From: Methylophilaceae bacterium UBA5127
Lineage (GTDB): Bacteria > Pseudomonadota > Gammaproteobacteria > Burkholderiales > Methylophilaceae
Direction: 5' to 3'
Assembly (NCBI GenBank): GCA_002414145.1
Contig: DHYP01000039.1
Location: forward strand, 18,014-23,185
Length of the DNA stretch: 5,172 nt
Part shown: in pieces, positions 1-5,172 of the stretch
Layout of the letters: the number at the start of each line of letters is the position of its first letter
Position numbering within the stretch: position 1 is the stretch's first letter
Notes under the pieces: model-generated
Told to the model about the DNA's origin: nothing
Database searches by the model: none
Seen by the model: the letters and a program-made list of their open reading frames with translations, nothing else
Made by a program: the position numbers and the translations under genes

Positions 1-798
1 AAAGACGATCCGCAATCACGCTTTATTAACGAGCGTGTACACGCCAATATCCAAAAAGATGGCACGTATTCGGTGATCCCACGGATGTACGGCGGCGTGA
101 CCTCACCCAACCAGTTGCGCAAAATCGCTGATGTAGCAGACAAATACAAAGTGCCGATGGTGAAAGTCACTGGCGGTCAACGCATTGACTTGCTGGGTGT
201 AAAAAAAGAAGACCTCACTAGCATGTGGGCCGATTTAGATATGCCTTCTGGCTACGCTTACGGTAAATCAATCCGTACGGTCAAAACTGTCGTCGGCTCC
301 GAATTCTGTCGATTTGGTACGCAAAATTCCACGCAATTGGGCATTGATATCGAAAAAGCCTTTGATCACATGTGGGCGCCACACAAAGTAAAATTTGCCG
401 TATCTGGCTGTCCGCGCAACTGTGCTGAATCCGGTATTAAAGATGTCGGCGTGATTGGCGTGGATTCTGGCTGGGAAATCTATGTGGGCGGCAACGGCGG
501 AATCAAAACCGAAGTGGCGCACTTTTTATGCAAAGTCAAAACTGCAGAAGAAGTGCTGGAATATTCCGGCGCATTCATCCAGATTTATCGCGAAGAAGCA
601 CGTTATCTCGACCGCACCGTGCATTGGATTGAGCGCGTTGGTTTGGATTATGTAAAACAGCGTGTGCTGGAGGATGCAGAAGGCCGTAAAGCCGCTCATG
701 AGCGCTTATTATATGCGCTACAAGGCGCCGTGGATCCCTGGGCCGAGCGTGTGCAAAAACGCGAAGAACACAAAGAGTTTGAAACAATTGCAGTTTAA
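1..798 (+). CDS. nirB: NAD(P)H nitrite reductase large subunit, C-terminal fragment (5' truncated)
   Basis: The frame is open from base 1 and ends at TAA 796-798, giving the last 265 residues of a protein that is normally about 800-850 residues; the start lies outside the window. NirB is the cytoplasmic flavo-siroheme subunit that reduces nitrite to ammonium with NAD(P)H. Visible here are the nitrite/sulfite reductase ferredoxin-like half-domain (about fragment residues 20-75, with IPRMYGGVTSP and VTGGQRIDLLG) and the siroheme/[4Fe-4S] domain (about 90-225, with VGSEFCRFGTQNST, SGCPRNCAESG and YVGGNGG). Three cluster cysteines are seen: C103, C137 and C141. The fourth, expected at residue 97 in the C-X5-C half-motif, is Val (codon 289-291). 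The rest of the domain looks intact and the frame is undisturbed. The partner small subunit, nirD, is not next to it but about 3.1 kb downstream. Identity is near certain; whether this copy is active is open. Confidence 0.95.
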   Translation, partial: KDDPQSRFINERVHANIQKDGTYSVIPRMYGGVTSPNQLRKIADVADKYKVPMVKVTGGQRIDLLGVKKEDLTSMWADLDMPSGYAYGKSIRTVKTVVGSEFCRFGTQNSTQLGIDIEKAFDHMWAPHKVKFAVSGCPRNCAESGIKDVGVIGVDSGWEIYVGGNGGIKTEVAHFLCKVKTAEEVLEYSGAFIQIYREEARYLDRTVHWIERVGLDYVKQRVLEDAEGRKAAHERLLYALQGAVDPWAERVQKREEHKEFETIAV

Positions 799-808
799 AA
801 AGTACATT
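779..808 (+). promoter_or_regulatory. weak sigma70-like promoter candidate upstream of the nitrate transporter
   Basis: TTGAAA (779-784, five of six matches to the -35 consensus) is followed after 18 bp by TACATT (803-808, four of six matches to the -10). It overlaps the end of nirB and would give a leader of about 70 nt for the transporter. AT-rich sequence produces such matches by chance, so this is only a candidate. The 85-bp gap makes an internal promoter possible but does not require it. Confidence 0.2.
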
Positions 809-848
809 TAACTTATACCTTTTAAAGTCATTTTTATTATTAATTAAT

Positions 849-867
849 ACGAAGCACTTAACTTCGT
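849..867 (+). promoter_or_regulatory. small leader hairpin just upstream of the transporter ribosome site
   Basis: ACGAAG (849-854) and CTTCGT (862-867) are perfect inverted repeats around a 7-nt loop (CACTTAA). The stem ends two bases before a run of six G (869-874) that serves as the Shine-Dalgarno region for the ATG at 884. Folding could influence ribosome access. There is no U-tract, so it does not look like a terminator. At 6 bp the stem is weak, and chance occurrence is possible. Confidence 0.3.
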
Positions 868-883
868 TGGGGGGAAACATCAT

Positions 884-2098
884 ATGCAAAAAAGCTTTTG
901 GGAGGTAGGTCATAAACCTACGTTATTCGCTTCATTTTTCTATTTTGATTTAAGCTTTATGGTCTGGGTTATGCTCGGCCCATTGGCTGTACAAATTGCG
1001 GCTGACCTCAATTTAAGTCCCGCACAAAAAGGCTTAATGGTAGCCACCCCTGTGCTCACTGGTGCACTATTGCGTATTGTGATGGGAGTATTGGTAGATC
1101 AAATCAAACCTAAAAAGGCGGGGCTGGTCGGGCAAGTGATTGTGATTGCAGCCTTATTAGTGGCATGGTTACACGGCATCCATACTTATCAACACACCCT
1201 ATTGTTGGGCATGTTCTTAGGGTTTGCTGGCGCTGCATTTGCAGTTGCCTTGCCACTCGCTTCACGCTGGTATCCACCAGAGCATCAGGGTACAGCTTTG
1301 GGGATTGCAGGTGCTGGCAACTCTGGCACAGCAGTAGCTGCCTTATTTGCGCCGGGCTTAGCTTTGGCTTATGGGGGCTGGAATAATGTATTTGGCTTAG
1401 CGCTGATACCACTGAGTATTGCTTTACTGGTATATGTCATTTTTGCAAAAGACGCCCCAGATGCGCCTGCTGCTAAATCTCTTAGCCAATACTTAGCCGT
1501 ACTAAAAGACAAAGACGCGTGGTGGTTTATGTTCTTTTACAGTGTAACCTTTGGCGGCTTTGTAGGCATGGCATCATCTTTAACCATTTACTTTCATGAC
1601 CAATACGGTTTAGATCCAGTACATGCAGGTTACTTTACTGCCGCTTGTGTATTTGCAGGCTCTCTGGTGCGCCCTTTTGGTGGAAACTTAGCAGATCGCA
1701 TTGGTGGTATTCGTTCACTTACGATTATGTATATCTTGGCGGCAACTTTCCTGTTGATACTCAGCCATGGCTTAGAACAACAAACGCTCGGGTTAACCGT
1801 TGTTGTACTAGCCATGGCCTCATTAGGCATGGGCAACGGTGCAGTATTCCAATTGGTACCTCAACGCTTCCGTAAAGAAATCGGCGTGATGACTGGTTTA
1901 GTAGGCATGGCAGGCGGTATTGGTGGCTTCTATCTAGCTTCAAGCTTAGGCTACTCAAAACAAATGACGGGTAGCTACCAAATGGGCTTATTGATATTTG
2001 CAGGCCTAGCGATTGTGGCTTTGCTTGGCTTAATGGGCGTAAAAAATCGCTGGCGTACGACTTGGGGCTCTGCCACGGCAACCACCGCTAAAGTATAG
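884..2098 (+). CDS. nasA: MFS nitrate/nitrite transporter (NNP family, NasA/NarK type)
   Basis: This is a 404-residue inner-membrane protein with about 12 hydrophobic segments (roughly 12-38, 47-74, 79-98, 103-126, 136-160, 165-187, 211-235, 245-265, 277-295, 300-325, 333-355 and 365-388), the usual length for NNP-family nitrate importers. Family marks are the two glycine-rich nitrate signatures (GAGNSGTAVAALFAP at 143-157 and GMGNGAVFQLVPQRF at 315-329). Arg64 in TM2 (ALLRIVMG) and Arg263 in TM8 (LVRPFGG) correspond to the substrate-binding arginines R89 and R305 of E. coli NarK. ATG 884 is preceded at good spacing by GGGGGGAAA (869-877). It lies 85 bp after nirB and 70 bp before the kinase. 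The role inferred from context is uptake of nitrate for assimilation; nitrite export or exchange cannot be excluded from sequence. The symbol nasA is used by different authors for this transporter or for the reductase. Confidence 0.94.
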   Translation: MQKSFWEVGHKPTLFASFFYFDLSFMVWVMLGPLAVQIAADLNLSPAQKGLMVATPVLTGALLRIVMGVLVDQIKPKKAGLVGQVIVIAALLVAWLHGIHTYQHTLLLGMFLGFAGAAFAVALPLASRWYPPEHQGTALGIAGAGNSGTAVAALFAPGLALAYGGWNNVFGLALIPLSIALLVYVIFAKDAPDAPAAKSLSQYLAVLKDKDAWWFMFFYSVTFGGFVGMASSLTIYFHDQYGLDPVHAGYFTAACVFAGSLVRPFGGNLADRIGGIRSLTIMYILAATFLLILSHGLEQQTLGLTVVVLAMASLGMGNGAVFQLVPQRFRKEIGVMTGLVGMAGGIGGFYLASSLGYSKQMTGSYQMGLLIFAGLAIVALLGLMGVKNRWRTTWGSATATTAKV

Positions 2099-2118
2099 GC
2101 TTTTGATATTGTGATGAT

Positions 2119-2160
2119 GCTACTATGCCTAAATTTTAGTTCATCATGCATAGTAGCTTT
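2119..2160 (+). terminator. 10-bp perfect stem-loop between transporter and kinase (terminator or leader hairpin)
   Basis: GCTACTATGC (2119-2128) and GCATAGTAGC (2148-2157) are exact inverted repeats around a 19-nt loop, followed by only three T. The loop itself holds the near-palindrome CTAAATTTTAG (2129-2139), and TGATGA (2112-2117) could pair with TCATCA (2141-2146) as a competing fold. The short T run argues for a weak or leaky terminator after the transporter. Because the stem ends 11 nt before the kinase ATG and no ribosome site separates them, it may instead control kinase expression or stabilise mRNA ends. Confidence 0.45.
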
Positions 2161-2168
2161 CAAATCAT

Positions 2169-3857
2169 ATGACGCTTAAATTCAGTATAGGTGAGAGCAG
2201 TCTGACTGGACCGCGCGAACGTAATGAAGATTACCTTGGCGTGGTGACGCCAGCAGATGCACAGCTTGCAACCAAAGGTGCATTATTTGCCGTCGCTGAT
2301 GGCGTGAGCGGTAATGCAGGTGGACGTGAAGCGGCAGAAATGACTGTCCGCACGATTTCAGCAGATTACTATGCCACGCCAGACACTTGGCAAACACACA
2401 CCTCACTAGATAAAGTACTCTCAGCGGCTAATCGCTGGGTGCTATCACAAGCCAGCTCTAATAAAGATATGGCAGGCATGGCTACCACCCTCTCACTACT
2501 GATACTAAAGGGTCAACGCTACGTGATGGCGCATGTAGGTGACACACGCATCTACCGTTTACGTAATAAGACTTTAGAGCAACTCACTGTGGATCATGTA
2601 TGGGATAGGCCAGACATGCGTCATGTGCTTAAACGTGCTATAGGATTGGATACCAACTTGACGGTTGATTTTGCTGAAGGCCTATTGGAAGTTGGCGATA
2701 TATTTGTCATCATGAGCGACGGCGCATGGGAGCCGCTGGGCGAGCAAGCCATTCACCACGCCATGATGCTTTATGACAGCCCGCAACTTATCGCAGAACA
2801 CTTGTCCAAGCAAGCCCTCGTTAAAGAGGGGCAAGACAATGCCACAGCACTTGTGGTGCGCATTGATACTGTGGGCAAAGACAATTTAAACGATTTGCTT
2901 TCTGACGCAAAAAATTTACCAGTACCTCCCAAGCTGTCAGTAGGGAGTCACATCGACGGCTTTGAGGTGATTGACATCTTACACGATTCACGCGCCACTA
3001 TTCTTTACAAAGTACGCAATCAAACTGGCCAATTATTTGTACTCAAAACATTACAGCCCATACTCGCTAATGACAACGACAGTTGCCAAGCGCTGATGAA
3101 TGAAGAATGGCTTGCTAAACGCGTGGTCTCGCAATGCGTGCCCCAAATTTTGCCATTGAGTATAGGGCAAAAAACCTACCTGTATTACGTCATGACTTGG
3201 CACGAAGGTGCAACCTTACAACAACGCATTGACCATGGACATCACTTTACGATTAACGGCGTAGCCAAAATCGGTGTCGATTTAATGCGTGGATTAAGTA
3301 TGCTACACCGCTTAAACATTGTGCATCGAGACATTAAACCTGCCAATATTCATCTAGGGGCTGATCAACGTTTACGTATTTTGGACTTAGGAGTAGCGCT
3401 GAACACTACCATCGGCACGCCAGAAACGATGGAAAACCCTGGCACCCCCAGCTTTATGGCTCCTGAGCTTTTTATGGGCAAGACAGCTAATATTGCAACG
3501 GATGTCTACGCGGCAGGAGTCACGCTGTATTATTTACTGACACGCAAATATCCATATGGCGAGATTGAGCCATTTCAAACACCGCGATTTGGCGAACCTG
3601 TAAGACCTACGCGATACCGACCCGAAATTCCGAGCTGGTTAGAAAATATTATTCTTAAGGCTATTGCCCATGATGTAGATAAGCGTTTTGAAACTGCGGA
3701 TGAAATGCTGCATGCTCTAGAATATGGCGAGCTAAAACCAATTGCTATCCAACGCACACCACTGATTGTACGTGCCCGCCTACTCAAATGGCAGTGGCTT
3801 GCTATTTTCTCGCTTATCCTCAATTTTTTACTCATTTATTTATTAGTTGTATCCTGA
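2169..3857 (+). CDS. bifunctional PP2C-type phosphatase / Ser-Thr protein kinase, C-terminally membrane anchored
   Basis: The 562-residue protein fuses two opposing activities. Residues 1-235 are a PP2C (PPM) phosphatase: RERNED (16-21), VADGVSG (42-48), MATT (104-107, Ala where Gly is usual), HVGDTRIYR (122-130), SDG (183-185) and DNATA (223-227). The metal-binding aspartates D21, D44, D184 and D223 are all present. Residues 262-520 are a Hanks-type kinase: VLK Lys293, a probable helix-C Glu312/313, HRDIKPAN (catalytic D388, K390, N393), DLG (D406), GTPSFMAPE (425-433), DVYAAG (445-450) and Arg506. The ATP loop (about 268-281) lacks the usual GxGxxG glycines. Residues 541-561 form one hydrophobic C-terminal segment after a basic stretch, so both domains probably face the cytoplasm. 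The start at ATG 2169 places RxxNED at the expected distance, yet no Shine-Dalgarno is visible. Its place within the nitrate/nitrite cluster suggests control of transport or reduction; the substrate is unknown. Confidence 0.92.
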   Translation: MTLKFSIGESSLTGPRERNEDYLGVVTPADAQLATKGALFAVADGVSGNAGGREAAEMTVRTISADYYATPDTWQTHTSLDKVLSAANRWVLSQASSNKDMAGMATTLSLLILKGQRYVMAHVGDTRIYRLRNKTLEQLTVDHVWDRPDMRHVLKRAIGLDTNLTVDFAEGLLEVGDIFVIMSDGAWEPLGEQAIHHAMMLYDSPQLIAEHLSKQALVKEGQDNATALVVRIDTVGKDNLNDLLSDAKNLPVPPKLSVGSHIDGFEVIDILHDSRATILYKVRNQTGQLFVLKTLQPILANDNDSCQALMNEEWLAKRVVSQCVPQILPLSIGQKTYLYYVMTWHEGATLQQRIDHGHHFTINGVAKIGVDLMRGLSMLHRLNIVHRDIKPANIHLGADQRLRILDLGVALNTTIGTPETMENPGTPSFMAPELFMGKTANIATDVYAAGVTLYYLLTRKYPYGEIEPFQTPRFGEPVRPTRYRPEIPSWLENIILKAIAHDVDKRFETADEMLHALEYGELKPIAIQRTPLIVRARLLKWQWLAIFSLILNFLLIYLLVVS

Positions 3858-3864
3858 ACTTTAC

Positions 3865-3869
3865 TGGAG
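3865..3869 (+). promoter_or_regulatory. ribosome binding site that sets the nirD start
   Basis: TGGAG lies 5 nt before ATG 3875, in the 17-bp gap after the kinase stop codon. It favours MSWTKICPL as the true NirD N-terminus over an in-frame ATG at 3788, which would lie inside the kinase gene and add a hydrophobic tail that NirD proteins lack. Confidence 0.7.
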
Positions 3870-3874
3870 TTATT

Positions 3875-4180
3875 ATGAGTTGGACAAAAATCTGCCCTTT
3901 GAACGAAATCCCTAAACTTGGGTCACGTGTGGTACGCACAGAAAAAGTTGATATTGGCGTATTTCGCACAGAAGATGACCGTGTATTTGCACTGAACAAC
4001 AGCTGTCCGCACAAAGGTGGTCCACTATCACAGGGCATTGTCTATGGAGACAAAGTGGCTTGTCCACTGCATAGTTGGAAAATTAATCTAGTAGACGGTA
4101 AAGCAGAGGAGCCTGATGTCGGTGAAACAGCCTGCTATCAAGTGAAAATAGAAGATGGCATCGTTTTCTTGGAACTTTAG
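3875..4180 (+). CDS. nirD: nitrite reductase [NAD(P)H] small subunit, Rieske-type
   Basis: The 101-residue cytoplasmic protein has the length and fold signature of NirD, the small partner of NirB. A Rieske [2Fe-2S] motif is complete: C44-P-H46 with KGGPL after it, and C63-PLH66 with SW after it. These give the two Cys and two His ligands, and the spacing between the boxes is normal. Many enterobacterial NirD proteins are Rieske-like but, as I recall, have lost the ligands; this one resembles the Bacillus-type small subunit that retains them. It follows the kinase by 17 bp and precedes the nitrate reductase by 3 bp, so it is very likely co-transcribed and translationally coupled with the reductase. 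It is separated from nirB by the transporter and the kinase. A generic Rieske ferredoxin is the alternative, but the length and context favour NirD. Confidence 0.92.
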   Translation: MSWTKICPLNEIPKLGSRVVRTEKVDIGVFRTEDDRVFALNNSCPHKGGPLSQGIVYGDKVACPLHSWKINLVDGKAEEPDVGETACYQVKIEDGIVFLEL

Positions 4181-4183
4181 TCG

Positions 4184-5172
4184 ATGATAAAACAGTCACA
4201 GGATGGTGCAGGTTTGCAAGGTACGCAAGGCGGCGAGGATGCAGTGGTGAAAACAGTACCAATAGTACGGCAAAGCGCAGAGGACGAAGCCAACGTAGCG
4301 TACGTTGCAAAAGTGCGCCAGACTAAATCTACTTGTTGCTACTGCGGTGTGGGCTGTGGCGTTATTATCAAAACAGAAAACAATCAAATCGTTGATGTCA
4401 AAGGCGACCCCAGTCATCCCGCTAACTTCGGTCGTCTGTGTACCAAAGGTTCAACTCTGCATCTGAGCGCCAAGCTAGATGCGCGCGCGCTTTACCCGGA
4501 AATGCGCACTCAACGTGGCGCCTTGCGTGAACGGGTGACATGGGATGCATCGCTTGATTATGTGGTAGATAAATTTGCCGATACCATTGAAAAATACGGA
4601 CCGGATTCAGTTGCGTTTTATATTTCAGGCCAATTACTCACCGAAGATTATTATGTGTTTAACAAATTGGCTAAAGGCTTAATCGGCACAAATAATGTCG
4701 ACACCAACTCGCGCTTATGCATGAGTTCTGCTGTTACAGGCTACAAAGTCACGCTGGGTGCAGATGCACCACCCGCTTGTTACGAAGACATTGACCATAC
4801 ACAATGTTTGTTGATTGCAGGTAGCAACACCGCTTTCGCACATCCGATTATTTTCCGCCGCATAGAGGATGCCAAGGTAAAGAATCCCAATTTAAAAATC
4901 ATTGTGGTTGACCCACGTCGTACTGACACCGCACAGTTTGCTGATTTACATTTGGCGATTTTGCCAGGCACTGATGTTGCGCTATTTAACGGTTTGCTAC
5001 ACGTGATGTTGTGGGAAAACTTGCTGGATATGGATTATATCCGCAACCATACCGAAGGCTTTGATGTCCTTAAGGAAACCGTGCGCGAATACACCCCGAA
5101 AATGGTGGCGGATATTTGTGGCATTAGCGAACAAGACATTATCCAAACCGCAAAATGGTTTGGCGCAGGGCC
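4184..5172 (+). CDS. nasC: assimilatory nitrate reductase catalytic subunit, N-terminal part (3' truncated)
   Basis: The frame is open from ATG 4184 to the window end (329 complete codons of a protein normally about 700-900 residues). The enzyme reduces nitrate to nitrite in the cytoplasm using a [4Fe-4S] cluster and Mo-bisMGD. The cluster motif is C51-X2-C54-X3-C58-X27-C86 (CYCGVGCGV, then GRLCTKG with Lys88 in the usual electron-path position). NSRLCMSSAV carries C179, the expected Mo-ligand Cys of the Nap/Nas class. VVDPRRTDTAQ and LPGTDVALFNGLL match the cofactor-binding domains. The start is 3 bp after the nirD stop, with a marginal GGAA (4171-4174) upstream. About 50 residues precede the first cluster Cys, where roughly 5-20 are usual. 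Residues 8-46 of this Gly/Gln/Val-rich tail are encoded by the palindromic element at 4204-4320. A GTG at 4313 would give a normal N-terminus but has no ribosome site. Members of this family are variously named nasA, nasC or narB. Confidence 0.92.
   Translation, partial: MIKQSQDGAGLQGTQGGEDAVVKTVPIVRQSAEDEANVAYVAKVRQTKSTCCYCGVGCGVIIKTENNQIVDVKGDPSHPANFGRLCTKGSTLHLSAKLDARALYPEMRTQRGALRERVTWDASLDYVVDKFADTIEKYGPDSVAFYISGQLLTEDYYVFNKLAKGLIGTNNVDTNSRLCMSSAVTGYKVTLGADAPPACYEDIDHTQCLLIAGSNTAFAHPIIFRRIEDAKVKNPNLKIIVVDPRRTDTAQFADLHLAILPGTDVALFNGLLHVMLWENLLDMDYIRNHTEGFDVLKETVREYTPKMVADICGISEQDIIQTAKWFGAG
4204..4320. repeat. 117-bp imperfect palindromic element (MITE/REP-like) read through in frame
   Basis: The 23-nt ends 4204-4226 and 4298-4320 are inverted repeats: 19 Watson-Crick pairs, one G-T wobble and three mismatches. 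The left arm begins TGGTGCA and ends GGTACGC; the right arm begins GCGTACG and ends TGCGCCA. GTAC-CAATA-GTAC (4256-4268) lies exactly in the middle, so the whole unit is symmetric about base 4262. Inside are an 18-nt direct repeat with 13 matches (4227-4244 and 4272-4289), a GCAAGG-TAC-GCAAGG repeat (4216-4230) and a local 7-bp hairpin (4291-4297/4301-4307). GA flanks both ends. The unit is 39 codons with no stop in the reductase frame, and encodes its residues 8-46. This architecture fits a small non-autonomous palindromic mobile repeat; copies elsewhere in the genome cannot be seen from this window. Confidence 0.6.

Noticed and set aside
839..848. Perfect 10-bp palindrome ATTAATTAAT as a possible operator.
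   Set aside because: It is pure A/T in an A/T-rich gap, where such palindromes are expected by chance, and it matches no operator I can name.
849..867. Possible NasR/NasT (ANTAR) antiterminator hairpin in the transporter leader.
   Set aside because: ANTAR targets are paired hairpins with hexanucleotide loops (A at position 1, G at 4) before a terminator. Here there is a single stem with a 7-nt loop CACTTAA and no terminator.
881..2171. CATATG at both the transporter start (881-886) and the kinase start (2166-2171), as in engineered NdeI junctions.
   Set aside because: The flanking sequence is ordinary intergenic DNA with no vector or tag sequence; two natural occurrences at ATG codons are easily due to chance.
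2169..3857. Reading the kinase/phosphatase as two separate genes or as a frameshifted fusion.
   Set aside because: One uninterrupted frame covers both domains with a natural linker (about 236-261) and no internal start with a ribosome site.
3788..4180. Longer NirD frame starting at ATG 3788.
   Set aside because: It overlaps the end of the kinase gene and adds a hydrophobic tail absent from the family; ATG 3875 has a well-placed TGGAG and gives the standard length.
4202..4322. GA dinucleotide on both sides of the palindromic element as a target-site duplication.
   Set aside because: A two-base match is expected often by chance, and removing one GA copy together with the element would put the upstream ATG out of frame, so it is not evidence for insertion by itself.
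4083..4417. Open frames on the minus strand across the palindromic element.
   Set aside because: They are antisense to nirD and the reductase, match no family I recognise, and lack ribosome sites; the symmetric repeat keeps both strands open by composition.

Overview
The window is a slice of an assimilatory nitrate/nitrite reduction cluster, with every gene on the + strand. In order it holds: the C-terminal part of the siroheme nitrite reductase large subunit (nirB, truncated by the window start); an NNP-family MFS nitrate/nitrite transporter (NasA/NarK type); a fused PP2C phosphatase–Ser/Thr kinase with a C-terminal membrane anchor; the nitrite reductase small subunit (nirD); and the N-terminal third or so of a molybdopterin assimilatory nitrate reductase (NasA/NasC type, truncated by the window end).

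Together these take up nitrate, reduce it to nitrite (Mo-bisMGD reductase) and reduce nitrite to ammonium (NirBD). The kinase/phosphatase is the only member without an obvious catalytic role in the pathway and is the likely regulator. A similar gene set with a Ser/Thr kinase occurs in Pseudomonas-type nitrate assimilation loci, from memory (PA1779–PA1783 of P. aeruginosa). Gene content, moderate G+C and protein style suggest a proteobacterium, perhaps a betaproteobacterium such as a methylotroph of the Methylophilaceae; this assignment is inference only.

Layout: nirB 3' end 1-798; an 85-bp gap with a weak promoter candidate and a short hairpin next to a G-rich ribosome site; transporter 884-2098; a 70-bp gap with a perfect 10-bp stem; kinase/phosphatase 2169-3857; a 17-bp gap; nirD 3875-4180; a 3-bp gap; nitrate reductase from 4184 to the window end. 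There is no gene-free stretch longer than about 85 bp.

Two things stand out. (1) A 117-bp, symmetric, imperfectly palindromic element (4204-4320) sits within the 5' end of the nitrate reductase frame. It is exactly 39 codons long and open in frame, and it adds a tail not expected ahead of the first Fe-S cysteine. Removing it leaves a normal-looking N-terminus. (2) The nirB product lacks the first of its four [4Fe-4S]/siroheme cysteines: Val, codon GTC, stands where TGC or TGT is expected. Also of note are nirB and nirD being split by two genes, and a NirD that keeps full Rieske ligands.
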